This document shows, in pieces, positions 15,187-23,792 of a stretch of DNA of 23,792 nucleotides; the first letter of the stretch is position 1, and every line of letters begins with the position of its first letter. The position numbers and the translations under genes were made by a program. The notes under the pieces were generated by a model, which saw only the letters and a program-made list of their open reading frames with translations, made no database searches and was not told the origin of the DNA. The stretch comes from RUG13091 sp963619935 (GTDB taxonomy: Bacteria; Bacillota_I; Bacilli_A; RFN20; CAG-826), in assembly GCA_963619935.1 (NCBI GenBank), contig CAVEYA010000013.1, positions 1 through 23,792 on the forward strand, read 5' to 3'.

Positions 15187-18100
15187 TTAACTTGCTGTAA
15201 TTGAAATGACATTAGTACCGTGCGTACATGTTTGCCCATTAATCTTTACAGTATATGTATTAGAATCGTAATTAAATACATAAATCGTGCAACTAACATT
15301 AGAAGTAAAGGTTATTTCATAAGTATGAGTAGTGTGGTCAAAATATGTCTTAGCGGTCACTTTTGCTCCTGCTATTGAAATAAGATAGTAAAAGTTTAAA
15401 ACTGTTCCTGAAACACGACTTTCAGCTTCATTTAAAGATCCATCATCATTATAGACTGCAGAACGATAACCAACTGTGCCAAATTCACCAATATTACCTG
15501 GAGCTTGTGTAAATTCAAATCTTGCACTGTTAATGTTAATAGCCCCATTATTTGTGCCTGGATTTACTCCAATATATAAGACATAGCGATCAACGGATGA
15601 AACGCTATAGGTTTCATCCTTGCATTTAACAACATCACCGTTATCATCATAAGTAGCGTAGACATTACCATCTGCATCTAACGCACAAAAACATAGTTTA
15701 CCAATATTATTAATGTTTATGTTAAGCATATATGTGGTAGTGGATGCATCATCATCTAAGTCATAACAACCATTATCGGTAAAGGAACTTCTTGCTTTCG
15801 CGTATCCTGTACTTCTAGACTGTATTAATTCTGGGTAGGCATCAGAACCACTTGGTAAAGAATAAGTAACCGTTAATGTACCTAAATCTCTACTTCCAGA
15901 ATTTTCCACATAAACCACAAGTGCATTGTCAGTATATTGTGTAGCGTAGAATTTACTTCCTACTTTATTAGCTATTCCTTTAGTTGTATCCGCTGTTGAA
16001 GCACCTGGAATTTGTACATAATTATTATAAAAATCAGCTTTGCCTACAACGTCCATAATATCAGGATTATAATAACCACCAATTTCATCTGCTATATAGT
16101 TAGCGTCACTATATTCAGTATGGAAGTATTTATAAATACAGACATCTTGCATACCGTTGGTATAACAAGAAAATAAGGTAGAGGCAGCATTATATTTTAA
16201 TAGTTTGTGTGTGTTATCACCTTGTGCAGTTATTGTGGCTGTTCCGGTAGAAGATATAGTTATTGACCATATACCATTCTCATCGCTATTTGTTTCTCGA
16301 GTTTTTAATTTATGATCACTGCTTGATGCAGCGTATAAATAACCAGAATAGGTAGAGTCATAAAAAGTCCAAGAACCAGATGAACCACCTAAAGTTAATT
16401 GAGCTACTGTCGGATCTGTTGTACTGTCAAAAGTTATTTGATTATCCGATTTAGTTATTGAAACCGCTCCTCTATTGTCTGAATTTTGCTTCGTACTTAA
16501 AGCATAGTCATAATTACTTGCCACAATAGCAATCGTGTCACCTGCTGTTAAAGAAGATATGCTGGTAACTTTAATCCAACCATCCGCTAATGTGGCTTTA
16601 TAGGACACTGTTGAATTAGAAAAGTTAAATATTATTGATTCTGAATCGGTTCTCTTAACTGTAAATAATTCGGTATATGTAGTGGTGTTTAAAGCACCAA
16701 CATAGGTGTCATAAATTAAAATGTTCTTTTCATCTGTTGAAATAGTGGATGTATATGATCTAACTACACTATGGGAAATATAAGCAGCGATTGTACTAGC
16801 CTCATTTCTTAAGAAAATGTAAGGCATTTCACCTTTTGTAGTTTTATCATAACAGGCAAATAATTTATATTTATCGCCGTTGTTACCATTATTAAATAAC
16901 ATGTACGGAGTATATGCATTGCCAACGTTTTGAATTGATGCGGTATATGTAGAACTATTTATGCTTATTGTCCATAAACCGTAATTGTTACTATCTAATG
17001 TAGTTTCTGTTCTTAAATAGTTGTTACCACTAGATTTTTTACCAGCTGCGTATAAATAACCACCCTCATTATTGTTGTATGTTTTATCATAGAATGCCCA
17101 ACCATTAGTGTTTTGTTTTAATTCAATCTCACATAAATTAGGAACATTACTAATATAGTTATTGGTAACTGTTGCATTAGTGGTGCTTCTATTGTTGCCG
17201 TTTTGGACTGTGGACATGACATAAATATCACCCGTATAACCAGTACCAATAGCAATAACACTGCCATCAGTTAATACACTTGCGTCAGTTAATAAATCAT
17301 ATGTAGCGGTAGTAGAATCTTTATCTTCTTCAACATTACCTATATCAAATATTGTTGGATCAGTTGTACCAGATGTATGCTTTGCTTCAATACCGCTTGA
17401 GGAAGCTAATAATGCCTCATCATGACTATTAATTTTCAAAGAAATAGATGTTTCAGGCCCTTTAATATTGAATGTTAAAGCATCTTTAAATGCATCAGTA
17501 AATAGTAAGCTACCTTCATATGTTTTTTGTGTTAAATATTTTTGGTTCGCTGGTGAATAGATATAATAACCAGTTTGCTCATCACTACTTTTTAATGTGG
17601 CTACACCTTTGGAGTTTTCTAATTCTTTAAAGACAAAATAATAATCATCTTCATTACTAGAATCTCCTGGTGCGGTTGATGTGACTGATAACGTTGGAGA
17701 ACTAGTAGTGCTTGAATCATCATAATACAAATAGTATTTAGTGTTACTAATAGTAAATGAGATATAGAAACAATTGAATTGAATTGTTTGCTCTTCACCT
17801 GATGTGGAAGACACAACAGCGTATTTCCATCTTGTATTAGTGCTATCCCAATAAACATATTTACCATCTTCATCATTATTTGTTGGTTCATGATCTAATT
17901 CAGTTGTAGTGGTGGACAATCGATTAAAATCTTCACCATCTTTATAACGAATATTTTTGACCACTGTGTCACCAGAAGTATAACCAACAGTAGATAATGA
18001 AGCATCGTAATCACCTTTGAAGTTACTATTCATTGAGTATGAATCATCAGTGGTGTTTTGACTCACCGCATCACTAAATTTATTACTAGATACATTATTA

Positions 18101-19050
18101 ACATATTCAGTATTTCTACTCTTCAATCCTTTGCCTGATAAACTATCGTAGTTAGTGTCTAGATAATTATGTACAAGAGTAGGATTTAAATCAGAACGAT
18201 ATGACGCAGTCGCTGCATCAGTGCGATTAACTACATCTACTCTACCAAAATAACTATAAGTATTTAAAATATCGTAATTACCACTTGCAGCCTCACTGTT
18301 ATACATTTCGCATTCATTAATATAAACATTATTGAATTGGCTATCTGCATCATATATATGGCCACATAAATAACCAATATTTGCCGTTGTAGTGTGTGAT
18401 GGAGAATGCTGAGTAGGATTAGATTCTGGATTTGGATTTTTAATATCAATATTTACATTATAAAAATATGTATTGTCCACGGTTGCTTTTTGGTCACAAT
18501 AGCCAAAGACACCAATATCTGCTCTGCCATCACCATTAATATATAAATTCTTAACTGTTAAATTATTGCCATTAATATGACCTGTAAATGGATGGATTGA
18601 ACTACCTAAAGGCAATATCGCTTTATCGCTTTGGTAATAGTTCATATTTAAATATTTAGAATATCTTTCTTGAGTCTCACTATCATCTACCCATTGGAGA
18701 ACGCCATTATCATCATATTCATAAAATTCAGCGTACCCATCTCTATCCATATCTTTGCCGAGTTGGAAATATAAATGGCCATCAGCAAATCCTTCTAGAT
18801 TAGATTCTTGAAGGTACACCAAGTTCCAATAGTGTATTGGTCTTGTAATAATGTATGGATCAGTTTCTGTGCCAGACCCTGAATCAAAATAAGATGTAAT
18901 GACGGAACTATATACATCATAAGGTTTAAATACATCTACTTCTGAAAACCATGCGACACATGAAAGAATAAGGGACACGGTGCTTGCACCTAATAATGTT
19001 CCCATTAACGCAATAATTTTAGTTTTTTTAGATTTTAAAATATTATGCAT
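15187..19050 (-). CDS. Giant SipW-type secreted adhesin-like protein, 1287 aa
   Basis: Exported surface protein with leader ...LILSCVAWFSEVDVF (residues 27-41), a SipW-type cleavage region. After it, GSGTETDPYIITRPIHYWNLVYL (58-80) and HPFTGHINGNNLTVKNLYING...GVFGY (153-184) are GLUG/beta-helix-like repeats common in adhesins. DMDRDGYAE (100-108) fits the DxDxDGxx[DE] calcium loop also found in the proteins at 3356 and 4443. Two copies of a beta-rich module lie at about 587-748 and 827-976: GDxIAI..., NNRS/DNRG, WxFYD..Y..GYLYAA, LWTI/IWSI, then a final IFL or CIYKY strand. The C-terminal ~280 residues are Cys-containing and beta-rich. There is no LPxTG, membrane anchor or other wall-binding motif that I can see. 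Second gene of its operon, it starts ten bases after the upstream stop with AAAGGA (19055-19060). Confidence 0.85.
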   Translation of the reverse strand: MHNILKSKKTKIIALMGTLLGASTVSLILSCVAWFSEVDVFKPYDVYSSVITSYFDSGSGTETDPYIITRPIHYWNLVYLQESNLEGFADGHLYFQLGKDMDRDGYAEFYEYDDNGVLQWVDDSETQERYSKYLNMNYYQSDKAILPLGSSIHPFTGHINGNNLTVKNLYINGDGRADIGVFGYCDQKATVDNTYFYNVNIDIKNPNPESNPTQHSPSHTTTANIGYLCGHIYDADSQFNNVYINECEMYNSEAASGNYDILNTYSYFGRVDVVNRTDAATASYRSDLNPTLVHNYLDTNYDSLSGKGLKSRNTEYVNNVSSNKFSDAVSQNTTDDSYSMNSNFKGDYDASLSTVGYTSGDTVVKNIRYKDGEDFNRLSTTTTELDHEPTNNDEDGKYVYWDSTNTRWKYAVVSSTSGEEQTIQFNCFYISFTISNTKYYLYYDDSSTTSSPTLSVTSTAPGDSSNEDDYYFVFKELENSKGVATLKSSDEQTGYYIYSPANQKYLTQKTYEGSLLFTDAFKDALTFNIKGPETSISLKINSHDEALLASSSGIEAKHTSGTTDPTIFDIGNVEEDKDSTTATYDLLTDASVLTDGSVIAIGTGYTGDIYVMSTVQNGNNRSTTNATVTNNYISNVPNLCEIELKQNTNGWAFYDKTYNNNEGGYLYAAGKKSSGNNYLRTETTLDSNNYGLWTISINSSTYTASIQNVGNAYTPYMLFNNGNNGDKYKLFACYDKTTKGEMPYIFLRNEASTIAAYISHSVVRSYTSTISTDEKNILIYDTYVGALNTTTYTELFTVKRTDSESIIFNFSNSTVSYKATLADGWIKVTSISSLTAGDTIAIVASNYDYALSTKQNSDNRGAVSITKSDNQITFDSTTDPTVAQLTLGGSSGSWTFYDSTYSGYLYAASSSDHKLKTRETNSDENGIWSITISSTGTATITAQGDNTHKLLKYNAASTLFSCYTNGMQDVCIYKYFHTEYSDANYIADEIGGYYNPDIMDVVGKADFYNNYVQIPGASTADTTKGIANKVGSKFYATQYTDNALVVYVENSGSRDLGTLTVTYSLPSGSDAYPELIQSRSTGYAKARSSFTDNGCYDLDDDASTTTYMLNININNIGKLCFCALDADGNVYATYDDNGDVVKCKDETYSVSSVDRYVLYIGVNPGTNNGAININSARFEFTQAPGNIGEFGTVGYRSAVYNDDGSLNEAESRVSGTVLNFYYLISIAGAKVTAKTYFDHTTHTYEITFTSNVSCTIYVFNYDSNTYTVKINGQTCTHGTNVISITAS

Positions 19051-19060
19051 ATAATCCTTT

Positions 19061-22000
19061 CTAGTTGTTGTAAACGATTGTAATGCTCTTTATAAAGAGA
19101 GCACGCGCGCTAGTCCCCGCTATAAAATATATTGTAATTTCACCTGAAGATGTTCCAGTTCCACCCAAAGATGAAGTGGCACCGGTGTCTCCAGTCCAAT
19201 AGCATGTTGATGTCTCTGGAAGGTATGTAGTATTGCCAACGGTTATTTCGATTGTATGAATCCCCCGATACGATCCACACTCTACATACACTGATTTAAT
19301 TATTCCAGGAACTTGACTTGTGGATAATGTAACATCTGTTGCCTTTCCATTTGCGCCAACTTGGACGCAGCCATTGAAAAAATTTCTACTATCATTTTCA
19401 GTCGATATGTTCCACTGTATTTTGTTTAGTGTTACTGTTGCTTCTGTTGCTTTTCCTAAATCGTTTGCTGTTTTTGCAGTCCAAGTATATGTATGATCTG
19501 TAGAGGTTATAACATTAATAGTGATTTCAGCATAATTGCCATGTGCACATGTTGCTCTAACGACTACATCACCGGTAGTAACACCAGTAATGGTAGCGAT
19601 GTTATCAGCTTCTACTAATGATGCATAGCTACCTCCACTAATAATTTGCCAACTTGTTATTGAACATGAGCTAGTTGAGCATGACGCTTCAAGATATAAT
19701 GTTTCATTCACATATACTGCAGTTGTTCCACCATCCGGTGTAATTGTAATTTCGTGCAATTCGCTTACTGTAATAGTACAGGTATCACTGACTTGGTTAG
19801 CACCTGTTCCCGCAGTTGCAGTAATAGTACAAGTGCCTGCACCGACAGAGGTCACCTTACCTGTTTGATCCACTGTTGCAATAGACGTATCACTAGATGT
19901 CCATTTAATTGCGGAATTAGATGATCCGGTTAATTGTTTTGAATCGCCTTCAACAAGAGTTATTGAATCTTCACTAATGCTTATGGTTATTGCCTCAACT
20001 GTAATAGTAATAGTAGCACTTGCAGATTGTGAACCGTCACTTACAGTACAAGTAATATTTGCAGTACCTGCCTTATATAAGTAGAGCACTGCAGTGTTTG
20101 CTTCTGGTTCAACTGTTACTGTAGCTGCGTCACTAGATGTCCAAGTGTATGTAAGAGTTTTACCACTAAAGTTAGCCGCTACTGCGGTTAATCCCTCAAT
20201 GGTGTCTTCTGCTACACCACTGACTGTAGTGACATCATTTGAATTTTGTTGAATTTTTACTGTTTGTTCTTTGACAGTAATAGCTTGTTCACATGTTTTT
20301 GTAACGCTTTTATAAGTATAACTGAAAGTAACTTTTGTGTCAGAAGTAGTTAATGGAGATGTTTTATCGTTAGTAAAACCAGTAGTTAAATCTTTAGTTC
20401 TAGCACCATTATTGAATGATGCGGTTAAAGTTGTACCATCACTAGAGAATGTGTCGCCTTTATTATATATAGTTTTTGTTGGTGCTGTTTTAACACTTAA
20501 TCCAGTTAATTCTAAAGCTTTAACTTCCATAGTGTATGTAGCTGTTTGACTAATACTACCTTCAGTGTATTTCACTGTCACAGTGTGTTCTCCTACAATA
20601 CTTGTGTCATTACCAGTAAAACTAGTAGGAGTGACCTCTTTAGTTTTGCCACTTGAATATGTGGCAGTACATTTACCACCAAATTCAAAAGTGTCACCTT
20701 CATAAAATACGGTATTAGGATTAGATACACTAATGCCAGTTAATAACGATTGAGTGACATTGATATTGTATGTAGTTTCAACGGTAACACCGTTTTCGGT
20801 ATAACTGACAGTTACTGTTTTTGCACCAGCAGTAGTTAAATCATTACCTGATAATGTTACTTTATTAGTTACATCTTCACTTGTAGCGTTATCATAGTAC
20901 GCAACAACGGTTGGCGTTACAAATTCAGTATCATCAGTAAAATATTCAGTTTTATTAGCGTTAGTCACTTCGATTCTTGAAACTGATTTAGTTACTTCAC
21001 CAGCACCACGTTTGTACAGTTGAATTGGATAAATTGTCTTGGTATTTGTTGATGCTCCGTCGTTTATTTCTGTAGTACTTTTATAATATCTAAATCTTAG
21101 CCCAGTTTGTTTATTAGCTGTTATTGTGCTTGAAGCATTATATCTTAATATTGGACCATTGCTTCCAGTTATTAGAATATTTCCATTTTCATATGAAATA
21201 GTATTTATATAGTCACATGAAGTCGATGAATTTAAACCTTTGCTATCTGAGCCAGTATCACCAATATAGTAGCCTGATGCCGATTTTATTGAATAACCTG
21301 TAGAATAAGGCTCTATTATAAACTGATAAGCACTGTAAGAACTTGAAATTGTATTATTAGAAATTGTCACGTTTTGAGTATTTGCACCAACATCTAACTT
21401 TGTTAGTGAGCCATCAAATATTAATGAACTACCCTCATAAACAATTAAATATTCGCCTGACCAATCATCAAGATTAGAAGTTACTTTTTTATAATCTCCT
21501 GTGCCGGCTTCTAAAACAGTTACAGAGCAAGTTTGATATTTACTAATATTGTTCACTGAATCAGTTGCGGTTACAGTGACTATAACTGCATCAGTTGTGA
21601 TACCTATATATCCAATTACTGCTTTGTTTGAATCAGTTGAGTCTGGTGTAACTGTAACTTTGCTGCTATCAGAAGTAGTCCAATTCCAAGAGACTGAATT
21701 ATCAAAATTATGGGCAGTGGCTACAATAGTGACTGAACCACCTACTGTGCCCTTTAAAGTTGTGTAATCTAATGTGACATAAGGTTCATTTTTAACCGTA
21801 ATGCTATAAGTGGTAGATTTAACAATATCATCTTCAGTATAGGTAACTGTAATTACTTGATTACCTAATGCATTACCGTTATAGCCACTGAAGACACATT
21901 CAGAAGCGCTGATGGATGAGTGGGTATTATCGCTATAATAAGCAGTAATAACTCCATCACCAAAAGTAAATTCATCACCAAGATAGAATGTTTTATTGTA

Positions 22001-23317
22001 ATTGCCACTGACGGTAATGCTTGTTAATTCGACATTAGCTACTGCATTAGCGTCATATTTATATAACTGAACAGCCTTATTGCCATTACTGCTATAGTAT
22101 CTAAATCTAGTACTATTTTTACCAGAGTTATATCTAAGATAGTGTCCATTTTTACCTTTAATCTCTATTTCACTGTTATTGATGCCTAATTCATTAGTGC
22201 TGTCACTACTTGTGTTAACAGTTAAACCTCCACCGGTGTCACTAGTTGTATCAGTGATATTATATCCTGATGCTGATCTTAATAATTTTGTGTCTGTATT
22301 ATAGGCATATCTGGAATTATATGTTGTTTCGGTATTTGCGATTCTTCCTTTTTTAGATTCAACCGGAATATAGTTACAAGCTGAATCCATATTAGTGTCA
22401 CCGGAATTAGTTAAACTTCCATCCATCGCTGCATTGTGTTCACTATAACCAATTAAATAGTCTCCACTCGTTAATTGACTTTCATCAGTGACTTGAACAT
22501 AGGCTCCGGAATATGATTTACCAATTCTAAAATTAAGTTCGATGATATCGCCACTTAAATCAATTTCACCGCTTAAAGAAGCGCCCCAACTGTTTAAATA
22601 AAAATCAACGAGGCTTTGTTTATAAGAACATTCAATATAAGTGACAAGTTTCTTTACACTTGAATTCCCACAATCAAACTGTGGAATTAAAGTGATTTGG
22701 TGTCTTCTTACTTTATTAGGTGTTTGATTATTTACAGTTAAAAAAGCAGTGGACGATTTTTTACTTTTAAAATAATTAGTAGCGGTATTGTAACGTGTAT
22801 TAGCACTGGTTTCATCAATACTTTCATTAACTACTACTGGTGTTGTTGGATCGCCAGCAGTGTAATAGCTACCGACTGTAGCTTTAAATTGTGCAATATT
22901 TGATGTAAGACTACGAACATGTTTATCACCATCATAGACAGTCTCATTACCACATTTAATATCGACATATAGTTGATCACCGCTGGTGAATAAATCACCA
23001 TCATCAAATGTCATTGTTGCTTTTAACAAAACATTAGAATGAATATTTCTAGAAGTAATGTATTGATCATAAGGATCAAGATAATAATCTAAAACATTAT
23101 CAGAAGATATACCGCTTTTTAAGTCATCATCATAACGTAAGATTTCCCAAGTTAATTTACTATCTGGTACAGCACATTGCACACTCATACCAGTTGCGGA
23201 CACTCTTCTATTTTCTCTAAACCAAGCATATGTCGCTGTAGCGGCGACAGTTAAAGTAAAAGAAAGATTAGCAATACCTGCTGCAACCGTGAGAATTTTC
23301 TTTTGCTTACGATTCAT
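19061..23317 (-). CDS. Giant SipW-type secreted adhesin with bacterial Ig-like array, 1418 aa
   Basis: First gene of the minus-strand operon, directly downstream of a c-di-GMP riboswitch, with a strong AGGAAGGA (23323-23330). Leader MNRKQKK, hydrophobic core, then TATYAWFRENRRVSATG (27-43), a SipW-type cleavage region. Domains: a SipW-substrate-like N-terminal domain (about 33-275); module copy 1 (about 276-422, SGDYLIGYSE...LRYNSG...FRYY...VQLYKY); Ig-like domains (about 430-603); module copy 2 (about 608-770, SGEYLIVYEG...LRYNAS...RFRYY...IQLYKR); then about six Ig-like domains (777-1271). The latter include Big_3-like ones (YFTDDTEF, FYEGDTFEF, YNKGDTFSS) and a clear Big_2 type (LVEGDSKQL...WTSSDTSIATVDQTGKVTSVGAGTCTITA). 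The C-terminal domain (1272-1418) is beta-rich and possibly carbohydrate-binding. No sortase motif. Probably an extracellular matrix or host-binding adhesin. Confidence 0.88.
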   Translation of the reverse strand: MNRKQKKILTVAAGIANLSFTLTVAATATYAWFRENRRVSATGMSVQCAVPDSKLTWEILRYDDDLKSGISSDNVLDYYLDPYDQYITSRNIHSNVLLKATMTFDDGDLFTSGDQLYVDIKCGNETVYDGDKHVRSLTSNIAQFKATVGSYYTAGDPTTPVVVNESIDETSANTRYNTATNYFKSKKSSTAFLTVNNQTPNKVRRHQITLIPQFDCGNSSVKKLVTYIECSYKQSLVDFYLNSWGASLSGEIDLSGDIIELNFRIGKSYSGAYVQVTDESQLTSGDYLIGYSEHNAAMDGSLTNSGDTNMDSACNYIPVESKKGRIANTETTYNSRYAYNTDTKLLRSASGYNITDTTSDTGGGLTVNTSSDSTNELGINNSEIEIKGKNGHYLRYNSGKNSTRFRYYSSNGNKAVQLYKYDANAVANVELTSITVSGNYNKTFYLGDEFTFGDGVITAYYSDNTHSSISASECVFSGYNGNALGNQVITVTYTEDDIVKSTTYSITVKNEPYVTLDYTTLKGTVGGSVTIVATAHNFDNSVSWNWTTSDSSKVTVTPDSTDSNKAVIGYIGITTDAVIVTVTATDSVNNISKYQTCSVTVLEAGTGDYKKVTSNLDDWSGEYLIVYEGSSLIFDGSLTKLDVGANTQNVTISNNTISSSYSAYQFIIEPYSTGYSIKSASGYYIGDTGSDSKGLNSSTSCDYINTISYENGNILITGSNGPILRYNASSTITANKQTGLRFRYYKSTTEINDGASTNTKTIYPIQLYKRGAGEVTKSVSRIEVTNANKTEYFTDDTEFVTPTVVAYYDNATSEDVTNKVTLSGNDLTTAGAKTVTVSYTENGVTVETTYNINVTQSLLTGISVSNPNTVFYEGDTFEFGGKCTATYSSGKTKEVTPTSFTGNDTSIVGEHTVTVKYTEGSISQTATYTMEVKALELTGLSVKTAPTKTIYNKGDTFSSDGTTLTASFNNGARTKDLTTGFTNDKTSPLTTSDTKVTFSYTYKSVTKTCEQAITVKEQTVKIQQNSNDVTTVSGVAEDTIEGLTAVAANFSGKTLTYTWTSSDAATVTVEPEANTAVLYLYKAGTANITCTVSDGSQSASATITITVEAITISISEDSITLVEGDSKQLTGSSNSAIKWTSSDTSIATVDQTGKVTSVGAGTCTITATAGTGANQVSDTCTITVSELHEITITPDGGTTAVYVNETLYLEASCSTSSCSITSWQIISGGSYASLVEADNIATITGVTTGDVVVRATCAHGNYAEITINVITSTDHTYTWTAKTANDLGKATEATVTLNKIQWNISTENDSRNFFNGCVQVGANGKATDVTLSTSQVPGIIKSVYVECGSYRGIHTIEITVGNTTYLPETSTCYWTGDTGATSSLGGTGTSSGEITIYFIAGTSARALFIKSITIVYNN
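19505..20989 (-). repeat. Tandem bacterial Ig-like domain array (protein-level repeats)
   Basis: Encodes residues about 777-1271 of the 1418-aa adhesin: roughly six domains of 76-93 residues, diverged in sequence but with repeating strand patterns such as GDTFEF/GDTFSS, VTVSYTENG/VTVKYTEGS and WTSSDxxxxTV. This is repeat structure in the protein; the DNA copies are not near-identical. Confidence 0.7.
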
Positions 23318-23337
23318 ATCTTTCCTTCCTTAATTAA

Positions 23338-23371
23338 TAAAAATACCAGATGCCTAATTATTGGCAGCTGG
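23338..23371 (-). terminator. Expression-platform terminator of the second riboswitch
   Basis: Read on the minus strand, CCAG-C-TGCC (23371-23363) pairs with GGCA-T-CTGG (23354-23346), followed by TATTTTT. The first arm contains the 3' strand of aptamer P1, so the two structures exclude each other. It lies between the aptamer and the start codon at 23317. Confidence 0.85.
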
Positions 23372-23430
23372 CTATCTTTTAATTAAGACCCTATAGTTTT
23401 GCGTCACTACATTACTGTAGTTTTGCTTTT
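23363..23430 (-). promoter_or_regulatory. Class I c-di-GMP riboswitch (GEMM-I) aptamer, second copy
   Basis: On the minus strand: GCAAAA (23426-23421), P2 CTACA/TGTAG with GNRA loop GTAA, the conserved GACGCAAAA, receptor CTATAGG, P3 beginning GGGTCTT, and closing GATAGCCAG, then CTGCC. The layout is the same as the aptamer at 2391, with the same G before CAAA that favours c-di-GMP. P1 is short here (GCA/TGC). It controls the two giant adhesin genes and, from its terminator overlap, is predicted to switch them on when bound. Confidence 0.95.
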
Positions 23431-23449
23431 CGCGTCTGATTACGAATAT

Positions 23450-23478
23450 ATTTTATATATTTATGCGTAGGCACGCAA
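23450..23478 (-). promoter_or_regulatory. Candidate promoter of the adhesin operon
   Basis: On the minus strand TTGCGT (23478-23473), a 17-base spacer and TAAAAT (23455-23450). The predicted start near 23443 lies about a dozen bases before the aptamer. The surrounding run of A and T offers alternative -10 boxes. Confidence 0.45.
23464..23477. promoter_or_regulatory. Perfect inverted repeat overlapping the -35 region
   Basis: TGCGT-AGGC-ACGCA, five-base perfect arms around a four-base spacer, in otherwise AT-rich DNA and overlapping the candidate -35 element. It could be an operator for a DNA-binding regulator. Chance occurrence cannot be excluded. Confidence 0.3.
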
Positions 23479-23618
23479 GAGATAAAGTTTAATTTTCAAA
23501 AAATTGAATAGAAATTGATCATTATTTTCTATATTAGAATTGAAAATTGATATTTATGTGTACTCAAATTATAGAGGCATTAGAAATATCATTAAAATAT
23601 TAAACAGTAAAAGATAAA

Positions 23619-23792
23619 TTAATTAAGCCAATCATCGCCGTTAATTGTCTTAAAATGCCGAGTCTTTCGCTTTACTGCAGGTTCACCTAATGATACCAGA
23701 AGCGCAAGTAATAAATATATGAATAATAATGGATTTATTACAAGAGTAATTATGTATAAGAATAAAACTGTTAAATCGGTAAAAGTGTAGAA
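23619..23792 (-). CDS. C-terminal end of a membrane protein, cut by window edge
   Basis: Open frame from the last base of the window to TAA at 23619-23621, 57 codons with no start inside. It encodes a strongly hydrophobic segment (FLYIITLVINPLLFIYLLL, about residues 11-29, continuing to 33) followed by a basic then acidic cytoplasmic-looking tail, VKRKTRHFKTINGDDWLN. Hydrophobic codon content followed by a clean charged tail suggests a genuine gene end and not chance. The family cannot be told from this piece. It reads in the same direction as the adhesin operon, but the second riboswitch has its own promoter, so it is probably a separate unit. The 140 bases between (23479-23618) are AT-rich, with an imperfect hairpin TTCAA/TTGAA (23495-23508) and no evident gene. 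Confidence 0.6.
   Translation of the reverse strand, partial: FYTFTDLTVLFLYIITLVINPLLFIYLLLALLVSLGEPAVKRKTRHFKTINGDDWLN

Noticed and set aside
19505..20989. CRISPR or near-identical DNA tandem repeats in the adhesin gene
   Set aside because: The repetition is at the level of Ig-like protein domains. The DNA copies are diverged, with no regular spacer pattern.
15187..23317. Sortase-anchored surface proteins
   Set aside because: Neither giant protein ends with LPxTG, a hydrophobic helix and a basic tail, and no sortase gene is visible.
1..23792. Use of TGA as tryptophan (code 4)
   Set aside because: All tryptophans in the conserved motifs are TGG, and the genes are full length under the standard code.
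1..23792. tRNA, rRNA, insertion sequence or integrase
   Set aside because: No cloverleaf-like, rRNA-like or transposase-like sequence was seen on either strand.

Overview
The window is low-GC DNA from a Firmicutes-type bacterium. Ribosome-binding sites are of the AGGAGG/AAGGAA type, TGG is the only tryptophan codon, and all 15 visible stop codons are TAA or TAG. Gene content (class I c-di-GMP riboswitches, a SipW-type signal peptidase, exported proteins with SipW-type leaders) suggests a member of the Bacilli/Erysipelotrichia-like or Mollicutes-related gut Firmicutes. That placement is inference. A 98-base run of N (9900-9997) indicates a scaffold from a draft or metagenome assembly.

Layout. 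(1) 1-753: 3' part of a membrane diguanylate cyclase with an intact GGDEF motif. (2) 803-1750: a long, possibly structured leader and a small exported SipW-type protein, closed by a strong terminator. (3) 1908-2279: a small two-helix membrane protein with its own promoter and terminator. (4) 2350-15052: an extended -10 promoter, a GEMM-I c-di-GMP riboswitch with an overlapping intrinsic terminator, then nine tightly packed or overlapping genes. These are three SipW-type surface proteins, a membrane-anchored McrB-like AAA+ ATPase, a DUF2357-like partner, a SipW-type signal peptidase, an EAL phosphodiesterase split by the N gap, an MTA/SAH nucleosidase-like protein lacking the catalytic Asp, and a large protein with GAF, PAS, degenerate GGDEF and degenerate EAL domains. 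(5) 15123-15174: a bidirectional terminator between converging units. (6) 15187-23317, minus strand: two giant secreted adhesin-like proteins (1418 and 1287 aa), preceded by a second GEMM-I riboswitch with terminator at 23338-23430. (7) 23619-23792, minus strand: the C-terminal end of another membrane protein.

How it may work together. Both riboswitches share sequence between aptamer stem P1 and the terminator stem, so c-di-GMP binding should prevent termination and switch both units on. High c-di-GMP, made for example by the cyclase at the left end, would induce a set of SipW-processed surface proteins, their peptidase, two giant adhesins and a membrane AAA+/DUF2357 module. The same operon encodes an EAL phosphodiesterase that would lower c-di-GMP again, and a catalytically degenerate GGDEF/EAL protein that could act as receptor or scaffold. 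The pairing of an McrB-like ATPase and DUF2357 protein with SipW substrates, without any recognisable nuclease or methylase, is the best candidate here for an undescribed system: a c-di-GMP-controlled surface-fibre or matrix assembly machine.
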